64,000 nucleotides of DNA. It comes from Hymenobacter sp. HSC-4F20. Lineage in GTDB: Bacteria > Bacteroidota > Bacteroidia > Cytophagales > Hymenobacteraceae. Positions 10,695 through 19,662 of this stretch are shown in pieces. The notes under the pieces were generated by a model. It was not told where the DNA came from. It ran no database searches and saw nothing but the letters and a program-made list of their open reading frames with translations. The first letter of the stretch is position 1, and each line of letters opens with the position of its first letter. The stretch lies in NCBI RefSeq assembly GCF_019599275.1, contig NZ_JAHZTD010000002.1, positions 558,001 to 622,000 on the forward strand, given 5' to 3'. Position numbers and translations under genes: made by a program.

Positions 10695-11300
10695 TTAGCC
10701 GTTAAACACTTGGGAGAGAGTGATGCCGCGAGCCTGTGCAATCTGCATGGGGTCACGCATCTTCAACAGAGCATCGAAGGTAGCCTTTACCACGTTGTGG
10801 GGGTTCGACGAGCCTTTCGACTTAGCGAGTACATCTTTAATACCGGCGCTTTCGAATACGGCACGCATAGCACCGCCTGCAATTACACCCGTACCAGCGG
10901 CGGCCGGCTGAACCAGCACGAAACCACCCGAGTACTTTCCTTCCATTACGTGAGGAACCGTGTGCTTGTACAGAGGTACTTTCACCAGGTTCTTCTTCGC
11001 GTCGTCAATGCCTTTGGCAATGGCGTCGGTTACTTCGTTGGCTTTACCCAGGCCGTAGCCTACGGTGCCATTGCCGTCACCTACTACCACGATAGCCGAG
11101 AAGCTGAAGCGACGACCACCTTTTACCACTTTAGCTACGCGGTTGATAGCAACCACTTTTTCTTTTAGATCGGAATCACCGGTACGCGACTGCTCAGCGT
11201 TCCGGTCGTTACCGCCGCGACGGTCGTTGCCACCACCCCGACGGTCGTTACCGCCACGGTCATTGCCACCACCACGGTTGCCGTTGTTAAATTCTGCCAT
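10695..11300 (-). CDS. rpsE: 30S ribosomal protein uS5 with Arg/Gly-rich N-terminal extension
   Basis: Small-subunit protein at the mRNA entry channel and a determinant of decoding accuracy. The conserved core starts near residue 44 ([20 protein letters not shown]) and includes the S5 double-stranded RNA-binding domain and the [16 protein letters not shown] segment. Before it lies a 38-residue extension made of repeated [11 protein letters not shown] units (residues 8-33), which resembles an RGG-type RNA-binding tail. The first ATG, six bases after rplR, opens the extension, and no start lies at the core, so it should be translated. The total of 201 residues compares with 167 in E. coli. uS3 carries a related tail. 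Confidence 0.97.
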   Translation of the reverse strand: MAEFNNGNRGGGNDRGGNDRRGGGNDRRGGNDRNAEQSRTGDSDLKEKVVAINRVAKVVKGGRRFSFSAIVVVGDGNGTVGYGLGKANEVTDAIAKGIDDAKKNLVKVPLYKHTVPHVMEGKYSGGFVLVQPAAAGTGVIAGGAMRAVFESAGIKDVLAKSKGSSNPHNVVKATFDALLKMRDPMQIAQARGITLSQVFNG

Positions 11301-11306
11301 GATGAG

Positions 11307-11657
11307 TTAGAAATTGAGGCCGCCTTCGCGGGCTCCTTCTGCCAATGATTTTACGCGGCCGTGGTAGAGGTAACCGGAACGGTCAAATACCACTTTCGAA
11401 ATTCCTTTTGCCTGAGCACGGGCGGCAATTTCTTTGCCGACTGCGGCGGCGAGGGCTACTCCGTTGCCCCCTTCCACCGAAACGTGCTTCGAGGAAGCAG
11501 ACGCCAGCGTGTGACCCTTCGTGTCGTCAATAATCTGGGCGTAGATGCCCGTGTTGCTACGAAAGACCGACAGACGCGGACGCTCGGACGTGCCAGCGAC
11601 CTTAGTGCGGATGATGCGCTGGATCCGTTTTCTTCTAGTTGCTTTATCGAAAGCCAT
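11307..11657 (-). CDS. rplR: 50S ribosomal protein uL18
   Basis: 5S rRNA-binding protein of 116 residues that helps dock 5S rRNA into the central protuberance. It has the family segments [20 protein letters not shown] (here [20 protein letters not shown]), YAQIIDD and the C-terminal [23 protein letters not shown]. The short gaps to rplF (nine bases) and rpsE (six bases) fit the spc operon. Confidence 0.97.
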   Translation of the reverse strand: MAFDKATRRKRIQRIIRTKVAGTSERPRLSVFRSNTGIYAQIIDDTKGHTLASASSKHVSVEGGNGVALAAAVGKEIAARAQAKGISKVVFDRSGYLYHGRVKSLAEGAREGGLNF

Positions 11658-11666
11658 GGTGTGATG

Positions 11667-12221
11667 TTATTTCGAAGCCGTTTTACCAGCCTTACGACGA
11701 ATCTGCTCACCCACGAAGCGCACGCCTTTGCCTTTGTAGGGCTCAACTTTGCGCAGCGAGCGAATCTTGGCGGCTACCTGGCCTAGCAGTTGCTTGTCAA
11801 TGCTAGTCAGCGTAACGATAGGGTTCTTACCTTTTTCCGTTACAGCCGTTGCCGTTACTTCCTTGGGCAGAGCTAGGAAGATGTTGTGCGAGTAACCCAA
11901 CGAAAGCTCTAGGGTAGTACCCGACATCGAAGCCTTATAACCTACACCTACCAACTCCAGCTTCTCTTCTAAACCATTGCTAACCCCGTTAACAGCGTTG
12001 TTCAACAACGAACGGTAGAGGCCGTGCATGGCTTTGTGGCGCTTCTGCTCAGTAGGGCGAGTCACTACCAGCTGACCATCTTCGGTAGCTACAGTAATGT
12101 CGCGGTCAACCGGAACGGTCAGGGTGCCTTTCGGACCCTTCACGGTTACCGTGTTTTCGTTGCTCACTTCAACCTGCACGTTAGTGGGCAGGCTGATGGG
12201 CAGTTTACCAATGCGTGACAT
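11667..12221 (-). CDS. rplF: 50S ribosomal protein uL6
   Basis: Large-subunit protein of 184 residues near the factor-binding site. It begins MSRIGKLPISLPTNVQV and has the two repeated alpha/beta domains, with the second ending in the signature PYKGKGVRFVGEQIRRKAGK. It follows rpsH by 20 bases in the spc cluster. Confidence 0.97.
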   Translation of the reverse strand: MSRIGKLPISLPTNVQVEVSNENTVTVKGPKGTLTVPVDRDITVATEDGQLVVTRPTEQKRHKAMHGLYRSLLNNAVNGVSNGLEEKLELVGVGYKASMSGTTLELSLGYSHNIFLALPKEVTATAVTEKGKNPIVTLTSIDKQLLGQVAAKIRSLRKVEPYKGKGVRFVGEQIRRKAGKTASK

Positions 12222-12241
12222 AGTCTCGTTTTCCTTTCAGA

Positions 12242-12640
12242 TTAGTAGACGTAGCACAGCACTTCGCCGCCCACGTTCTCGGCTTTCGCCTCTTTCTCAG
12301 TCATTACGCCTTTCGACGTCGACAGAATCGCAATGCCCAAGCCACTTAATACGCGCGGCAGGTTCTCCACGTGAGCGTACTGGCGCAGACCCGGGGTGCT
12401 GATACGCTCCAGCTTCGTGATGGCAGGTTTTTTAGTGGCCGGGTTATACTTCAGCGCGATTTTGATCGTGCCCTGTACTGCGGCGTCATCAAACCGGTAG
12501 CTCTGAATGTAGCCCTTCTTATAGAGCACCTTCGTAATCTCCTTTTTGATGTTGCTGGCCGGAATTTCTACTACCCGGTGGTTGGCCTTAATGGCATTGC
12601 GCACCCGGGTGAGGTAGTCGGCAATTGGATCTGTGTTCAT
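12242..12640 (-). CDS. rpsH: 30S ribosomal protein uS8
   Basis: 16S rRNA-binding protein of 132 residues, central to platform assembly. The start NTDPIADYLTRVRNAIKANH and the C-terminal GIAILSTSKGVMTEKEAK motif are typical. In E. coli uS8 represses the spc operon at the rplE site. Here the 196-base gap before rpsH carries a hairpin and a TAnnTTTG box, so rpsH to secY could be transcribed from their own promoter. Confidence 0.97.
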   Translation of the reverse strand: MNTDPIADYLTRVRNAIKANHRVVEIPASNIKKEITKVLYKKGYIQSYRFDDAAVQGTIKIALKYNPATKKPAITKLERISTPGLRQYAHVENLPRVLSGLGIAILSTSKGVMTEKEAKAENVGGEVLCYVY

Positions 12641-12678
12641 TTGATTATGAAAATGAAGCGCCCATTTTTAGGGAGCCG

Positions 12679-12686
12679 CAAAGATA
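12679..12686 (-). promoter_or_regulatory. Candidate promoter (-7 box) ahead of rpsH
   Basis: TATCTTTG fits TAnnTTTG and lies about 40 bases before rpsH. No consensus TTTG lies 19-21 bases upstream; the region there is the arm of a hairpin (12688-12726). The assignment rests on the -7 box and on the unusually long intergenic gap. Confidence 0.5.
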
Positions 12687-12687
12687 T

Positions 12688-12726
12688 GAAAATTTCGCCG
12701 CCACGGAAAGAGGCGACGAAATTTTC
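12688..12726 (-). terminator. 15-bp inverted repeat between rpsN and rpsH
   Basis: GAAAATTTCGCCGCC faces its complement with one G-T mismatch and a nine-base loop. In the rpsN transcript it would form a strong hairpin about 110 bases past the stop, but only a weak T-run follows. It abuts the promoter box directly. It may end the upstream transcript, protect its 3' end, or control rpsH expression. Confidence 0.5.
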
Positions 12727-12836
12727 GGTTAAGACTACTCAACTCGGCCTTTAAAGGCTCGGCTGATGGTTTCTTTCGGCAACCTGCCAAATAACAATGC
12801 CTTACAGAAAACTCTGGTTTGGCAAGGACAGCGGTA

Positions 12837-13106
12837 CTACCAGCTGGATTTGGTTACACCGGGGATTTTGCCGGCGAGAGCCATTTCGCGGAAACGCACG
12901 CGGCTGATGCCGAACTTACGCATATAACCACGGGGGCGGCCGTCAATCTTGTCGCGGTTGTGCAGGCGCACGGGCGAAGCATTGCGGGGCAGCTTATCCA
13001 GAGCTTCGTAGTCGCCAGCCTCTTTCAGAGCCTTGCGCTTCTCAGCGTAACGGGCTACGGTAGCAATACGCTTCCGCTCCCGTGCTTTCATTGATTCCTT
13101 AGCCAT
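12837..13106 (-). CDS. rpsN: 30S ribosomal protein uS14, zinc-free form
   Basis: Small-subunit head protein of 89 residues with [20 protein letters not shown] and the [21 protein letters not shown] signature (quoted here in shortened form: [18 protein letters not shown]). It lacks the CxxC pairs of the short zinc-binding paralog, so it is the long zinc-free form. The start overlaps the rplE stop by eight bases, which suggests translational coupling. Confidence 0.97.
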   Translation of the reverse strand: MAKESMKARERKRIATVARYAEKRKALKEAGDYEALDKLPRNASPVRLHNRDKIDGRPRGYMRKFGISRVRFREMALAGKIPGVTKSSW

Positions 13107-13659
13107 TGTTCTGTTTCTTGGCGTTAGCGAACGGCATTCCGAAGGCGCGCAGCAACTCGTAGCTCTGCTCGTCGTTTTCAGCCGTCGTTACGAAGGTAAT
13201 ATCCATACCGGCAATTGACTTGATTTTGTCAATCGAAATTTCCGGGAAGATAATCTGCTCCTTGATACCCAGGGTATAGTTACCACGGCCATCGAAGCCC
13301 TTATCGTTGATGCCTTTGAAGTCACGAACGCGGGGCAGAGCAACCGTCAGCAGACGGTCGAGGAATTCGTACATCTGGTTGCCACGCAGGGTAACACGGG
13401 CCCCGATGGGCATGCCTTCGCGCAGCTTGAAGTTCGACACCGAACGCTTCGCAATGGTCGGAACAGCTTTCTGACCGGTGATTACCGTCAGTTCGTCCAC
13501 GCCATTATCCACTAGCTTCTTGTCGGCTACTGCCGCCCCGATGCCGCGGTTGATGCAGATCTTGGTAATACGCGGTACCTGCATAATGCTCTTGAACTGG
13601 AATTTCTCCTGGAGCGCAGGTACTACTTCGTTTTGATATTTATCTTTCAGTCGAGCCAT
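13099..13659 (-). CDS. rplE: 50S ribosomal protein uL5
   Basis: 5S rRNA-binding protein of 186 residues that contacts the P-site tRNA and uS13 across the subunit interface. Family segments include [20 protein letters not shown], the loop [23 protein letters not shown] (part), and [18 protein letters not shown]. It stands between rplX and rpsN as in the canonical spc order. Confidence 0.97.
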   Translation of the reverse strand: MARLKDKYQNEVVPALQEKFQFKSIMQVPRITKICINRGIGAAVADKKLVDNGVDELTVITGQKAVPTIAKRSVSNFKLREGMPIGARVTLRGNQMYEFLDRLLTVALPRVRDFKGINDKGFDGRGNYTLGIKEQIIFPEISIDKIKSIAGMDITFVTTAENDEQSYELLRAFGMPFANAKKQNNG

Positions 13660-13673
13660 GGTCGTAGAGCGGG

Positions 13674-13937
13674 TTAGGCGTTGGTCGATTCAACGCGCTT
13701 CACGTTGCTCACGTGAATCGGTGCCTCGATCTTGGTGATGCCGCCCTGGGGGTTCTTCGCACTGGGTTTGTTGTGCTTAGTTGCCAGGTTCAGGCCTTCC
13801 ACGATAACACGCTGCGTCGAACGGTTCACCGATTTGATTACACCGGTTTTGCCTTTCTCGTCGCCGGAAATCACCAGAACGGTGTCACCAGTTTTTACGT
13901 GCAGTTTCGCGGGCGTTGCTTTCGTTTTCGTTGCCAT
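13674..13937 (-). CDS. rplX: 50S ribosomal protein uL24
   Basis: Assembly-initiator protein of 87 residues with a KOW motif near the N-terminus ([19 protein letters not shown]) and the [10 protein letters not shown] segment. It follows rplN by three bases, so the two are likely translated in a coupled manner. It is slightly shorter than the E. coli protein. Confidence 0.96.
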   Translation of the reverse strand: MATKTKATPAKLHVKTGDTVLVISGDEKGKTGVIKSVNRSTQRVIVEGLNLATKHNKPSAKNPQGGITKIEAPIHVSNVKRVESTNA

Positions 13938-13940
13938 TGC

Positions 13941-14309
13941 TTAGAGAACTTCAGGAGCCAGCGAAACAATCTTCATGAACTGCTTTTCACGCAGTTCGCG
14001 GGCCACGGGGCCGAAGATGCGGGTACCGCGGGGCTCGTCGTTATTATTGAGCAGTACAGCAGCGTTGTCGTCGAAGCGGATGTACGAACCGTCTTTGCGG
14101 CGTACTTCTTTCTTCGTGCGAACTACTACTGCCTTCGATACAGCGCCTTTCTTGGCGTTACCGGAGGGAATAGCCGACTTGATTGCTACTACAATCTTGT
14201 CGCCTACACTGGCGTATTTCTTGCCCGTGCCACCGAGGACACGAATGCAGAGAACTTCTTTGGCGCCGCTGTTATCAGCGACGGTCAGACGGGATTCTTG
14301 CTGTATCAT
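13941..14309 (-). CDS. rplN: 50S ribosomal protein uL14
   Basis: Large-subunit interface protein of 122 residues, the usual length. It begins [19 protein letters not shown] and has the [15 protein letters not shown] and [20 protein letters not shown] segments. It contacts 16S helix 14 in bridge B8. It is one base from the rpsQ stop. Confidence 0.98.
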   Translation of the reverse strand: MIQQESRLTVADNSGAKEVLCIRVLGGTGKKYASVGDKIVVAIKSAIPSGNAKKGAVSKAVVVRTKKEVRRKDGSYIRFDDNAAVLLNNNDEPRGTRIFGPVARELREKQFMKIVSLAPEVL

Positions 14310-14310
14310 C

Positions 14311-14601
14311 TTACTTGGCGCGTTCTACGATTTCTACCAGTCTCCAGCGTTTGTTCTTGCTCAGCGGACGGGTCGACATGATGCGAACCGTATCCCCTTC
14401 GCCGCATTCGTTATTCTCGTCGTGGGCCATGAACTTGGTCGACTTGGTAACGAACTTACCGTAGATCGGGTGTTTGATTTTGCTTTCTACCACTACCGTG
14501 ATGGATTTGTCCATCTTGGAGGAAGAAACGCGCCCGATGATTTCTTTACGCAGGTTCCGCTCGGTAGCGGTCGTTGCCTGCTGTTCTTCGTTGCTTGCCA
14601 T
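14311..14601 (-). CDS. rpsQ: 30S ribosomal protein uS17
   Basis: Primary 16S rRNA-binding protein with an OB fold, 96 residues. Recognised by [20 protein letters not shown] and the [20 protein letters not shown] signature. The first dozen residues ([13 protein letters not shown]) are a short additional N-terminal stretch. It lies two bases after rpmC. Confidence 0.96.
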   Translation of the reverse strand: MASNEEQQATTATERNLRKEIIGRVSSSKMDKSITVVVESKIKHPIYGKFVTKSTKFMAHDENNECGEGDTVRIMSTRPLSKNKRWRLVEIVERAK

Positions 14602-14603
14602 CG

Positions 14604-14816
14604 TTAGTTAGCAGAGTTAGTAGCCTGCTCGTTCTCGCGACGCTTCAACTCGGTCAGCAGACGGGCGACATTTTTGCGGGCTTGCTTCAGACGAATCGGA
14701 TTTTCCAAGGGCGAGATGGCGTGCGCGAAGCGCAGGTTCTGGCCGTTGGTCTGCTCCGTCTTGATTTGGTTTTTGAGGTCCTCCAGGGAGAGGGCGCGGA
14801 TTTCGGTGTTCTTCAT
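14604..14816 (-). CDS. rpmC: 50S ribosomal protein uL29
   Basis: Coiled two-helix protein of 70 residues at the peptide exit tunnel, where it contributes to the docking site for trigger factor and SRP. It begins [18 protein letters not shown] and has the [22 protein letters not shown] core (in part). It follows rplP by five bases. Confidence 0.95.
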   Translation of the reverse strand: MKNTEIRALSLEDLKNQIKTEQTNGQNLRFAHAISPLENPIRLKQARKNVARLLTELKRRENEQATNSAN

Positions 14817-14821
14817 CTTGC

Positions 14822-15244
14822 TTAAGCTTCTTGATAGTCGCGACGAACAACAAACGAGGTACGCACCGGCAGCTTCTGAGCGGCCAGACGCAGCGACTCC
14901 TGCGCCACTTCCAGCGAAACGCCGTCCGATTCGAAGAGAATGGTGCCGGGCTTCACTACAGCTACCCAGTACTCGGGTGAACCTTTACCCTTACCCATCC
15001 GAACCTCAGCGGGCTTCTTGGTGATTGGCTTATCCGGGAAAATGCGGATCCATACTTGACCTTCGCGTTTCATGGCGCGGGTCATGGCAATACGGGCAGC
15101 CTCAATCTGGCGAGCCGTAATCCATGCTTGTTCCAGCGACTTGATAGCGAACGAACCGAAGTCAATGGAGCTGCCGCGGTGGGCTAAGCCATGCACGCGA
15201 CCCTTTTGCATCTTGCGATACTTGGTCCTTTTCGGTTGTAACAT
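14822..15244 (-). CDS. rplP: 50S ribosomal protein uL16
   Basis: Late-assembly protein of 140 residues next to the A site. It begins [19 protein letters not shown] and contains [20 protein letters not shown] and [20 protein letters not shown]. The region holding the usual hydroxylated Arg and the essential loop is intact. It lies 39 bases after rpsC. Confidence 0.98.
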   Translation of the reverse strand: MLQPKRTKYRKMQKGRVHGLAHRGSSIDFGSFAIKSLEQAWITARQIEAARIAMTRAMKREGQVWIRIFPDKPITKKPAEVRMGKGKGSPEYWVAVVKPGTILFESDGVSLEVAQESLRLAAQKLPVRTSFVVRRDYQEA

Positions 15245-15283
15245 GAGTTATCTTGAATTGAAATTCGAGAGAAATGAAAAAGG

Positions 15284-16156
15284 CTAGCGACGGGGAGCAC
15301 CACCGCCTTGGCCGCCACGGTTCTGGCCACCGCCGCCACCGCGACGCTGTCCACCACCTTGACCGCCCCGGTTATCACCGCCACGGCCTTCGCCACCACG
15401 GTCGTTCCGGTCACGACGCGGACCACGGTCACCGCCCCGGTCGCCACGCTCACCGCGCGGGCCACGGTCGTTGCCACGGCTTTCGCCACCCTGGCCACCG
15501 GCAGGCTGCTGGTTCGGGGAGAGGTCAGGCTTGCCGAATACTTCACCACGCATAACCCACACCTTGATGCCGATTTTGCCATACACCGTCTGAGCTTCCG
15601 ACAGAGCATAGTCAATGTCAGCACGCAGGGTGTGCAGCGGGGTGCGGCCTTCTTTGTACTGCTCGGAACGAGCAATTTCAGCGCCACCCAGACGGCCACC
15701 GCACTGAATCTTGATGCCCTCGGCACCAACGCGCAGCGCAGCCTGAATCGCCATTTTCATAGCGCGACGGAACGAGATACGAGCCTGGAGCTGCTGAGCA
15801 ATGCTCTCTCCTACCAGCTTAGCGTCGAGTTCCGGACGCTTGATCTCGAAGATGTTGATCTGAACGTCTTTGCCGGTAATCTGCTTCAGCTCGTCCTTGA
15901 TCTTATCAACCTCAGCACCACCCTTACCGATTACTACACCCGGACGGGCCGTGTTGATGGTAATGGTTACGCGCTTCAGCGTGCGCTCGATTACGATGCG
16001 GCTGATGCCACCTTTCGGGATACGAGCGTTGATGTATTTGCGGATTTTTTCGTCCTCAACCAGCTTGTCGGCAAAGTCCTTGCCGCCGTACCAGTTCGAG
16101 TCCCATCCTTTGATGACACCCAGACGGAAGCCAACCGGATTTACTTTCTGTCCCAT
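15284..16156 (-). CDS. rpsC: 30S ribosomal protein uS3 with long Arg/Gly-rich C-terminal tail
   Basis: Protein of the mRNA entry channel with helicase-related function, normally about 210-235 residues and here 290. The first 215 residues are standard: [20 protein letters not shown], a KH domain with [16 protein letters not shown] (71-86), and the C-terminal domain ending [12 protein letters not shown]. From about residue 218 to the end the protein is almost only Gly, Arg, Asp, Asn and Gln, with about ten RGG or RG-D units and a final APRR. Such tails bind RNA in other proteins. The tail is encoded in frame with no break and is followed by rplP. uS5, its neighbour on the ribosome, has a related tail at its N-terminus. 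Confidence 0.98.
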   Translation of the reverse strand: MGQKVNPVGFRLGVIKGWDSNWYGGKDFADKLVEDEKIRKYINARIPKGGISRIVIERTLKRVTITINTARPGVVIGKGGAEVDKIKDELKQITGKDVQINIFEIKRPELDAKLVGESIAQQLQARISFRRAMKMAIQAALRVGAEGIKIQCGGRLGGAEIARSEQYKEGRTPLHTLRADIDYALSEAQTVYGKIGIKVWVMRGEVFGKPDLSPNQQPAGGQGGESRGNDRGPRGERGDRGGDRGPRRDRNDRGGEGRGGDNRGGQGGGQRRGGGGGQNRGGQGGGAPRR

Positions 16157-16161
16157 AGTGC

Positions 16162-16644
16162 TTATGCGGTGGCTTCTGCCGTGTTTTCGTTGGATTTCTT
16201 AGCCGAGCTGCGACGAGTTTTCTTGGGAGCCTCGTCAACAACGGTAGCAGCTGGTTTAGTTTCAGCAGCCTGCCTAGCAGCAGCTTTGCTACCCAGCGGT
16301 TCTACTTTGCTATCGATTACCAGCGTCACGTGGTTGCTGCGCTTGCGGATGCGGTGGCCACGACCCTGGGGGGCGGGGCGCAGACGCTTCAGCTGACGGC
16401 CTTCGTCCACGAAAATCTCTTTGATGTAGAGGTTGGCATCTTCGATGCGCTCATCCTCGTTCTTCTGCTGCCAGTTAGCCAAAGCCGACAGGAGCAGCTT
16501 CTCAACGCGAGCAGCACCAGAGTTAGCCTCGAATTTCAGCAGGCCGAGGGCACGGGTTACTTTCTGACCGCGCACCAGGTTGGCCACCAAGCGCATCTTG
16601 CGCGGCGAGGTGGGCACATTACGGAGTTTAGCTACTGCTTCCAT
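16162..16644 (-). CDS. rplV: 50S ribosomal protein uL22 with charged C-terminal tail
   Basis: Large-subunit protein whose long beta hairpin lines the exit tunnel. The core covers residues 1-115 ([20 protein letters not shown] at the start, then the hairpin tip [20 protein letters not shown]). A 45-residue Ala/Lys/Glu-rich tail with [10 protein letters not shown] follows and is absent from the 110-residue E. coli protein. The ATG at 16644 directly follows the rpsS stop. A start 20 codons earlier would lie inside rpsS and adds non-family residues. Confidence 0.96.
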   Translation of the reverse strand: MEAVAKLRNVPTSPRKMRLVANLVRGQKVTRALGLLKFEANSGAARVEKLLLSALANWQQKNEDERIEDANLYIKEIFVDEGRQLKRLRPAPQGRGHRIRKRSNHVTLVIDSKVEPLGSKAAARQAAETKPAATVVDEAPKKTRRSSAKKSNENTAEATA

Positions 16645-16645
16645 C

Positions 16646-16924
16646 TTAGCGCTTGCCTTTATCTTTCTTGGCAATGTGGCCGCGGAAGTTACGGGTCGGG
16701 GCAAACTCGCCGAGTTTGTGTCCTACCATGTTCTCCGTCACATATACCGGGATGAACTTATTGCCGTTGTGCACGGCGAAGGTGTGGCCAACGAAATCCG
16801 GAGAAATCATCGAGCGGCGCGACCAAGTCTTCACCACCGACTTTTTGCCGGACTCATCCATTGCCGTTACTTTCTTCTCGAGCCGGAAGTCAATGTACGG
16901 CCCTTTTTTTAGTGAACGTGCCAT
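16646..16924 (-). CDS. rpsS: 30S ribosomal protein uS19
   Basis: Small-subunit head protein of 92 residues that pairs with uS13 near the A and P sites. It begins [19 protein letters not shown] and carries [20 protein letters not shown] and [17 protein letters not shown]. It follows rplB by three bases in the S10-type cluster. Confidence 0.98.
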   Translation of the reverse strand: MARSLKKGPYIDFRLEKKVTAMDESGKKSVVKTWSRRSMISPDFVGHTFAVHNGNKFIPVYVTENMVGHKLGEFAPTRNFRGHIAKKDKGKR

Positions 16925-16927
16925 TGC

Positions 16928-17755
16928 TTACTTCTTGCCTTTGCGGTTAACGATGAGCTGCTCGGAGTACTTGTTCTTGTTCCGGGTCTTCTGGCCTTTC
17001 GAGAAGATACCGTTACGGCTGCGCGGGTGACCACCCGACGACTTACCTTCACCACCACCCATGGGGTGATCGACAGGGTTCATAGCGACACCACGAACGC
17101 GCGGACGACGGCCCAACCAACGGTTACGACCAGCTTTGCCGAGACGTACATTCATGTGGTCACCGTTCGAAACGGTACCAACCGTAGCCATGCAGGTAAC
17201 CAGTACCATGCGCATCTCACCGGAAGGCAGTTTCAGGGTAGCATACTTGTCTTCGCGAGCTACCAACTGAGCGTACGTGCCAGCGGAACGGGCCATAGCA
17301 GCACCGCCACCGGGCATCAACTCGATGTTGTGCACGATAGTACCCAGCGGAATTTCACGCAGGGGCAGGGCATTGCCTACCTCCGGAGCTACGCCCGAAC
17401 CCGATACTACCGTTGCCCCTACGGCTAGGCCGGCGGGAGCAATGATATAGCGCTTCTCGCCGTCAGCGTACTGCAGCAAAGCAATACGGGCGGTGCGGTT
17501 GGGGTCGTACTCAATCGTCTTCACCGTAGCGGGCACCGTGGCCTTGTCACGCTTGAAGTCGATGATACGGTACTTGGCTTTATGACCACCGCCGATGTAG
17601 CGGTTGGACATTTTGCCCGAGTTGTTACGGCCACCGGAGTTTTTGAGGGGTGCCAACAGCGACTTCTCCGGCGTCGACGCAGTAATCTCGTCGAAGGCCG
17701 GGGCGATGCGGAAGCGCTGACCCGGTGATGTTGGTCTTAGTTTTTTGAGTGCCAT
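16928..17755 (-). CDS. rplB: 50S ribosomal protein uL2
   Basis: One of the largest and most conserved ribosomal proteins, 275 residues, needed for peptidyl-transferase assembly and tRNA binding. It begins [16 protein letters not shown] and has the C-terminal signature [19 protein letters not shown] with the conserved His near residue 230. No unusual extension is present. A 40-base gap separates it from rplW. Confidence 0.98.
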   Translation of the reverse strand: MALKKLRPTSPGQRFRIAPAFDEITASTPEKSLLAPLKNSGGRNNSGKMSNRYIGGGHKAKYRIIDFKRDKATVPATVKTIEYDPNRTARIALLQYADGEKRYIIAPAGLAVGATVVSGSGVAPEVGNALPLREIPLGTIVHNIELMPGGGAAMARSAGTYAQLVAREDKYATLKLPSGEMRMVLVTCMATVGTVSNGDHMNVRLGKAGRNRWLGRRPRVRGVAMNPVDHPMGGGEGKSSGGHPRSRNGIFSKGQKTRNKNKYSEQLIVNRKGKK

Positions 17756-17795
17756 TACTCTTGCTTAAAGGAAATGTCTTGGCGGGAAGCAAGCC

Positions 17796-18083
17796 TTACA
17801 GGCTGCTGTAGAAGTCGATAACGTCGCCTTCTTTCACGGTTACGATGGCTTTTTTGCCATGCGCGCGGCGACCGGAAACGGCGCCACCTTTCGTGAACTT
17901 CGATTTCACTTTGCCGATCGTGCGGATGGTGCTTACGCCCGTTACCGTCACGCCGTACAGTTGCTCAATCTCTTTCTTAATCTGAACCTTGTTCGCGTCG
18001 CGCGTTACTTCAAAGGCGTACTGGCCTTTCTCGTTCAGAGCCGTGGCCTTCTCGGTCACGATGGGCTTTTTCAGGATGCTCAT
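17796..18083 (-). CDS. rplW: 50S ribosomal protein uL23
   Basis: Exit-tunnel protein of 95 residues that docks trigger factor and SRP. It begins MSILKKPIVTEKATALNEKG and has the VQIKKEIEQLYGVTVTGVST segment. Its start shares a base with the rplD stop, a tight coupling typical of this operon. Confidence 0.97.
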   Translation of the reverse strand: MSILKKPIVTEKATALNEKGQYAFEVTRDANKVQIKKEIEQLYGVTVTGVSTIRTIGKVKSKFTKGGAVSGRRAHGKKAIVTVKEGDVIDFYSSL

Positions 18084-18721
18084 TACTCAGCAGTGGTATA
18101 GAGTTGTTCCAATGCCGTCAGGCCATCCTCCGACAGCAGCAGCGTGTCGGTGTTCAGCAGGTCGTGGGTGTTCAGGGCCACGGGGGTAGCCACGCTCACG
18201 CGCTGGATGTTGCGGGCCGACAGCACCACGTTTTTATCAACCGAGCCGGTTACCAGCAGCGTCTTCTTGCCGTTGTTCAGCTTGAAGCTGTTGAGAATGC
18301 TCTGGAACTCCTTGGTTTTGGGAGCCGACAAAGTGATATTCTCAACCAAGGCTACTTTACCATCTTTAGCCAAGCTCGAAAGAGCGGACAGACGAGCCAG
18401 ACGCTTGGTTTTCTTGTTCAGCTTGAAGCCGTAGTCGCGGGGCTGAGGACCGAAAATACGGCCGCCACCAACGAATACACCCGACTTCATGGAGCCGGCA
18501 CGGGCACCGCCGGTGCCTTTTTGCTTCTTCAGCTTCTTGGTAGTGCCGTGCACTTCGTTGCGCTGCTTCGACTTGTGCGTACCCTGGCGCTGGTTGGCCA
18601 GGTACTGCTTCACGTCGAGGTACATCACGTGCTCGTTCGGCTCCAGACCGAAGATGGCGTCAGACAGGGTAACCTTGCGGCCGGTGTCTTCGCCTTTGAT
18701 GTTATATACTGACAGTTCCAT
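18083..18721 (-). CDS. rplD: 50S ribosomal protein uL4
   Basis: 23S rRNA-binding protein of 212 residues with a long loop in the exit tunnel (QRNEVHGTTKKLKKQKGTGG within it, then ARAGSMKSGVFVGGG). In E. coli uL4 is also the repressor of the S10 operon through its leader RNA. Here a two-state hairpin leader before rplC may serve a similar role (inference). Confidence 0.97.
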   Translation of the reverse strand: MELSVYNIKGEDTGRKVTLSDAIFGLEPNEHVMYLDVKQYLANQRQGTHKSKQRNEVHGTTKKLKKQKGTGGARAGSMKSGVFVGGGRIFGPQPRDYGFKLNKKTKRLARLSALSSLAKDGKVALVENITLSAPKTKEFQSILNSFKLNNGKKTLLVTGSVDKNVVLSARNIQRVSVATPVALNTHDLLNTDTLLLSEDGLTALEQLYTTAE

Positions 18722-18729
18722 TTGCTAGG

Positions 18730-19350
18730 TTATTTTTCCAGGACCACGAAAGAGTTCTTGGCACCGGGAACCGAGCCGCTCACTACGATGAGGTTCTTGT
18801 CGGCTACAATGCGCATCACCTTCAGGTTCTGCACTTTCACCCGGTCATTGCCCATGCGGCCACCCATGCGCATTCCTTTGAATACGCGCGAAGGCCAGGA
18901 GCAAGCACCGATAGAACCGGGGTGACGACCACGGTTGTGCTGGCCGTGGGTTTGGCCACCCACACCGGCGAAGTTGTAGCGCTTTACAACGCCCTGGAAA
19001 CCTTTACCTTTTGAGGTACCTACTACGTCTACGAATTCGCCTTCCTCAAAGAGGGTAGCGTCGATGGTAGAGCCGGCAGTAAAGTTGCCAGCCTCGTCGG
19101 TGCGGAACTCAACGAGTTTTTTCTTGGGGGTGGTTCCGGCTTTTGCGAAGTGACCAGCCAGAGCTTTGGTGGTATTCTTCGCCTTTTTCTCGCCGTAGCC
19201 GAGTTGGATGGCAGTGTAGCCGTCCGTTTCGATGGTCTTAACCTGCGTCACTACGCACGGACCCGCTTCAATGAGCGTAACAGGGATGTTTTTCCCGTCC
19301 GGAGTGAAGAGGCTTGTCATACCGATTTTTTTACCGATGATGCCAGGCAT
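18730..19350 (-). CDS. rplC: 50S ribosomal protein uL3
   Basis: Assembly-initiating large-subunit protein of 206 residues. It begins [20 protein letters not shown], and the rest matches uL3, with [20 protein letters not shown], the [20 protein letters not shown] segment that reaches the peptidyl-transferase centre, and the C-terminal [16 protein letters not shown] end. A frame start 53 codons upstream would read through the leader and promoter and is rejected. It is the first gene of the cluster running to secY and rplQ, because rpsJ is separated from it by an unrelated gene. Confidence 0.97.
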   Translation of the reverse strand: MPGIIGKKIGMTSLFTPDGKNIPVTLIEAGPCVVTQVKTIETDGYTAIQLGYGEKKAKNTTKALAGHFAKAGTTPKKKLVEFRTDEAGNFTAGSTIDATLFEEGEFVDVVGTSKGKGFQGVVKRYNFAGVGGQTHGQHNRGRHPGSIGACSWPSRVFKGMRMGGRMGNDRVKVQNLKVMRIVADKNLIVVSGSVPGAKNSFVVLEK

Positions 19351-19363
19351 TCTGTTGGTTTTT

Positions 19364-19401
19364 AAAAAAGACACACTTGAAAACGCCCAAGTGGCGTTTT
19401 C
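19364..19401 (-). promoter_or_regulatory. Two-state leader hairpin before rplC
   Basis: In the transcript two stems exclude one another. GAAAACGCC pairs with GGCGTTTTC (9 bp, 19379-19401). Alternatively CACTTG, which is partly the loop of the first stem, pairs with CAAGTG (19374-19393), followed by TGTC and six T. The second form resembles a weak intrinsic terminator and the first an antiterminator. The element ends 14 bases before rplC and starts about ten bases after the promoter box. A regulatory role in ribosomal-protein control is inferred. Confidence 0.5.
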
Positions 19402-19413
19402 GGAAATGGAGTG

Positions 19414-19421
19414 CAAAGCTA
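19414..19421 (-). promoter_or_regulatory. Candidate promoter (-7 box) for the rplC operon
   Basis: TAGCTTTG followed by CA fits TAnnTTTG and lies 64 bases before rplC. No clear TTTG stands 19-21 bases upstream. The rest of the gap to the next gene (19422-19662) shows no ORF or strong structure. Confidence 0.6.
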
Positions 19422-19662
19422 GGAAATTGTTATCTGATAATCTAGCCCCATTCCGAAATATTTTCAGTACCACATAGTTAGCCCCTTCCCTAGCAGGTAC
19501 TGCTGACACTCAAGGGGTTTCTTCCCGAGTAAGGCCTCAACGAACCAGACGTATTTCTCTTGGACTATTCCAGCTAGCCTTCACCTCCTTGGCAGTAGGC
19601 GCGGTATAATTCAATTATTCGAGAAAGCTCTTCTTTTGCTGCTTCCTATACTTGGTCGATTG

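Noticed and set aside
15308..16396. Long plus-strand frame opposite rpsC and rplV
   Set aside because: It is Ala/Thr/Val-rich only because it mirrors the Gly/Arg repeats of the uS3 tail; no family match and it lies over two certain genes.
19351..19509. N-terminal extension of rplC
   Set aside because: It reads through the promoter box and leader hairpins; uL3 begins at [12 protein letters not shown].
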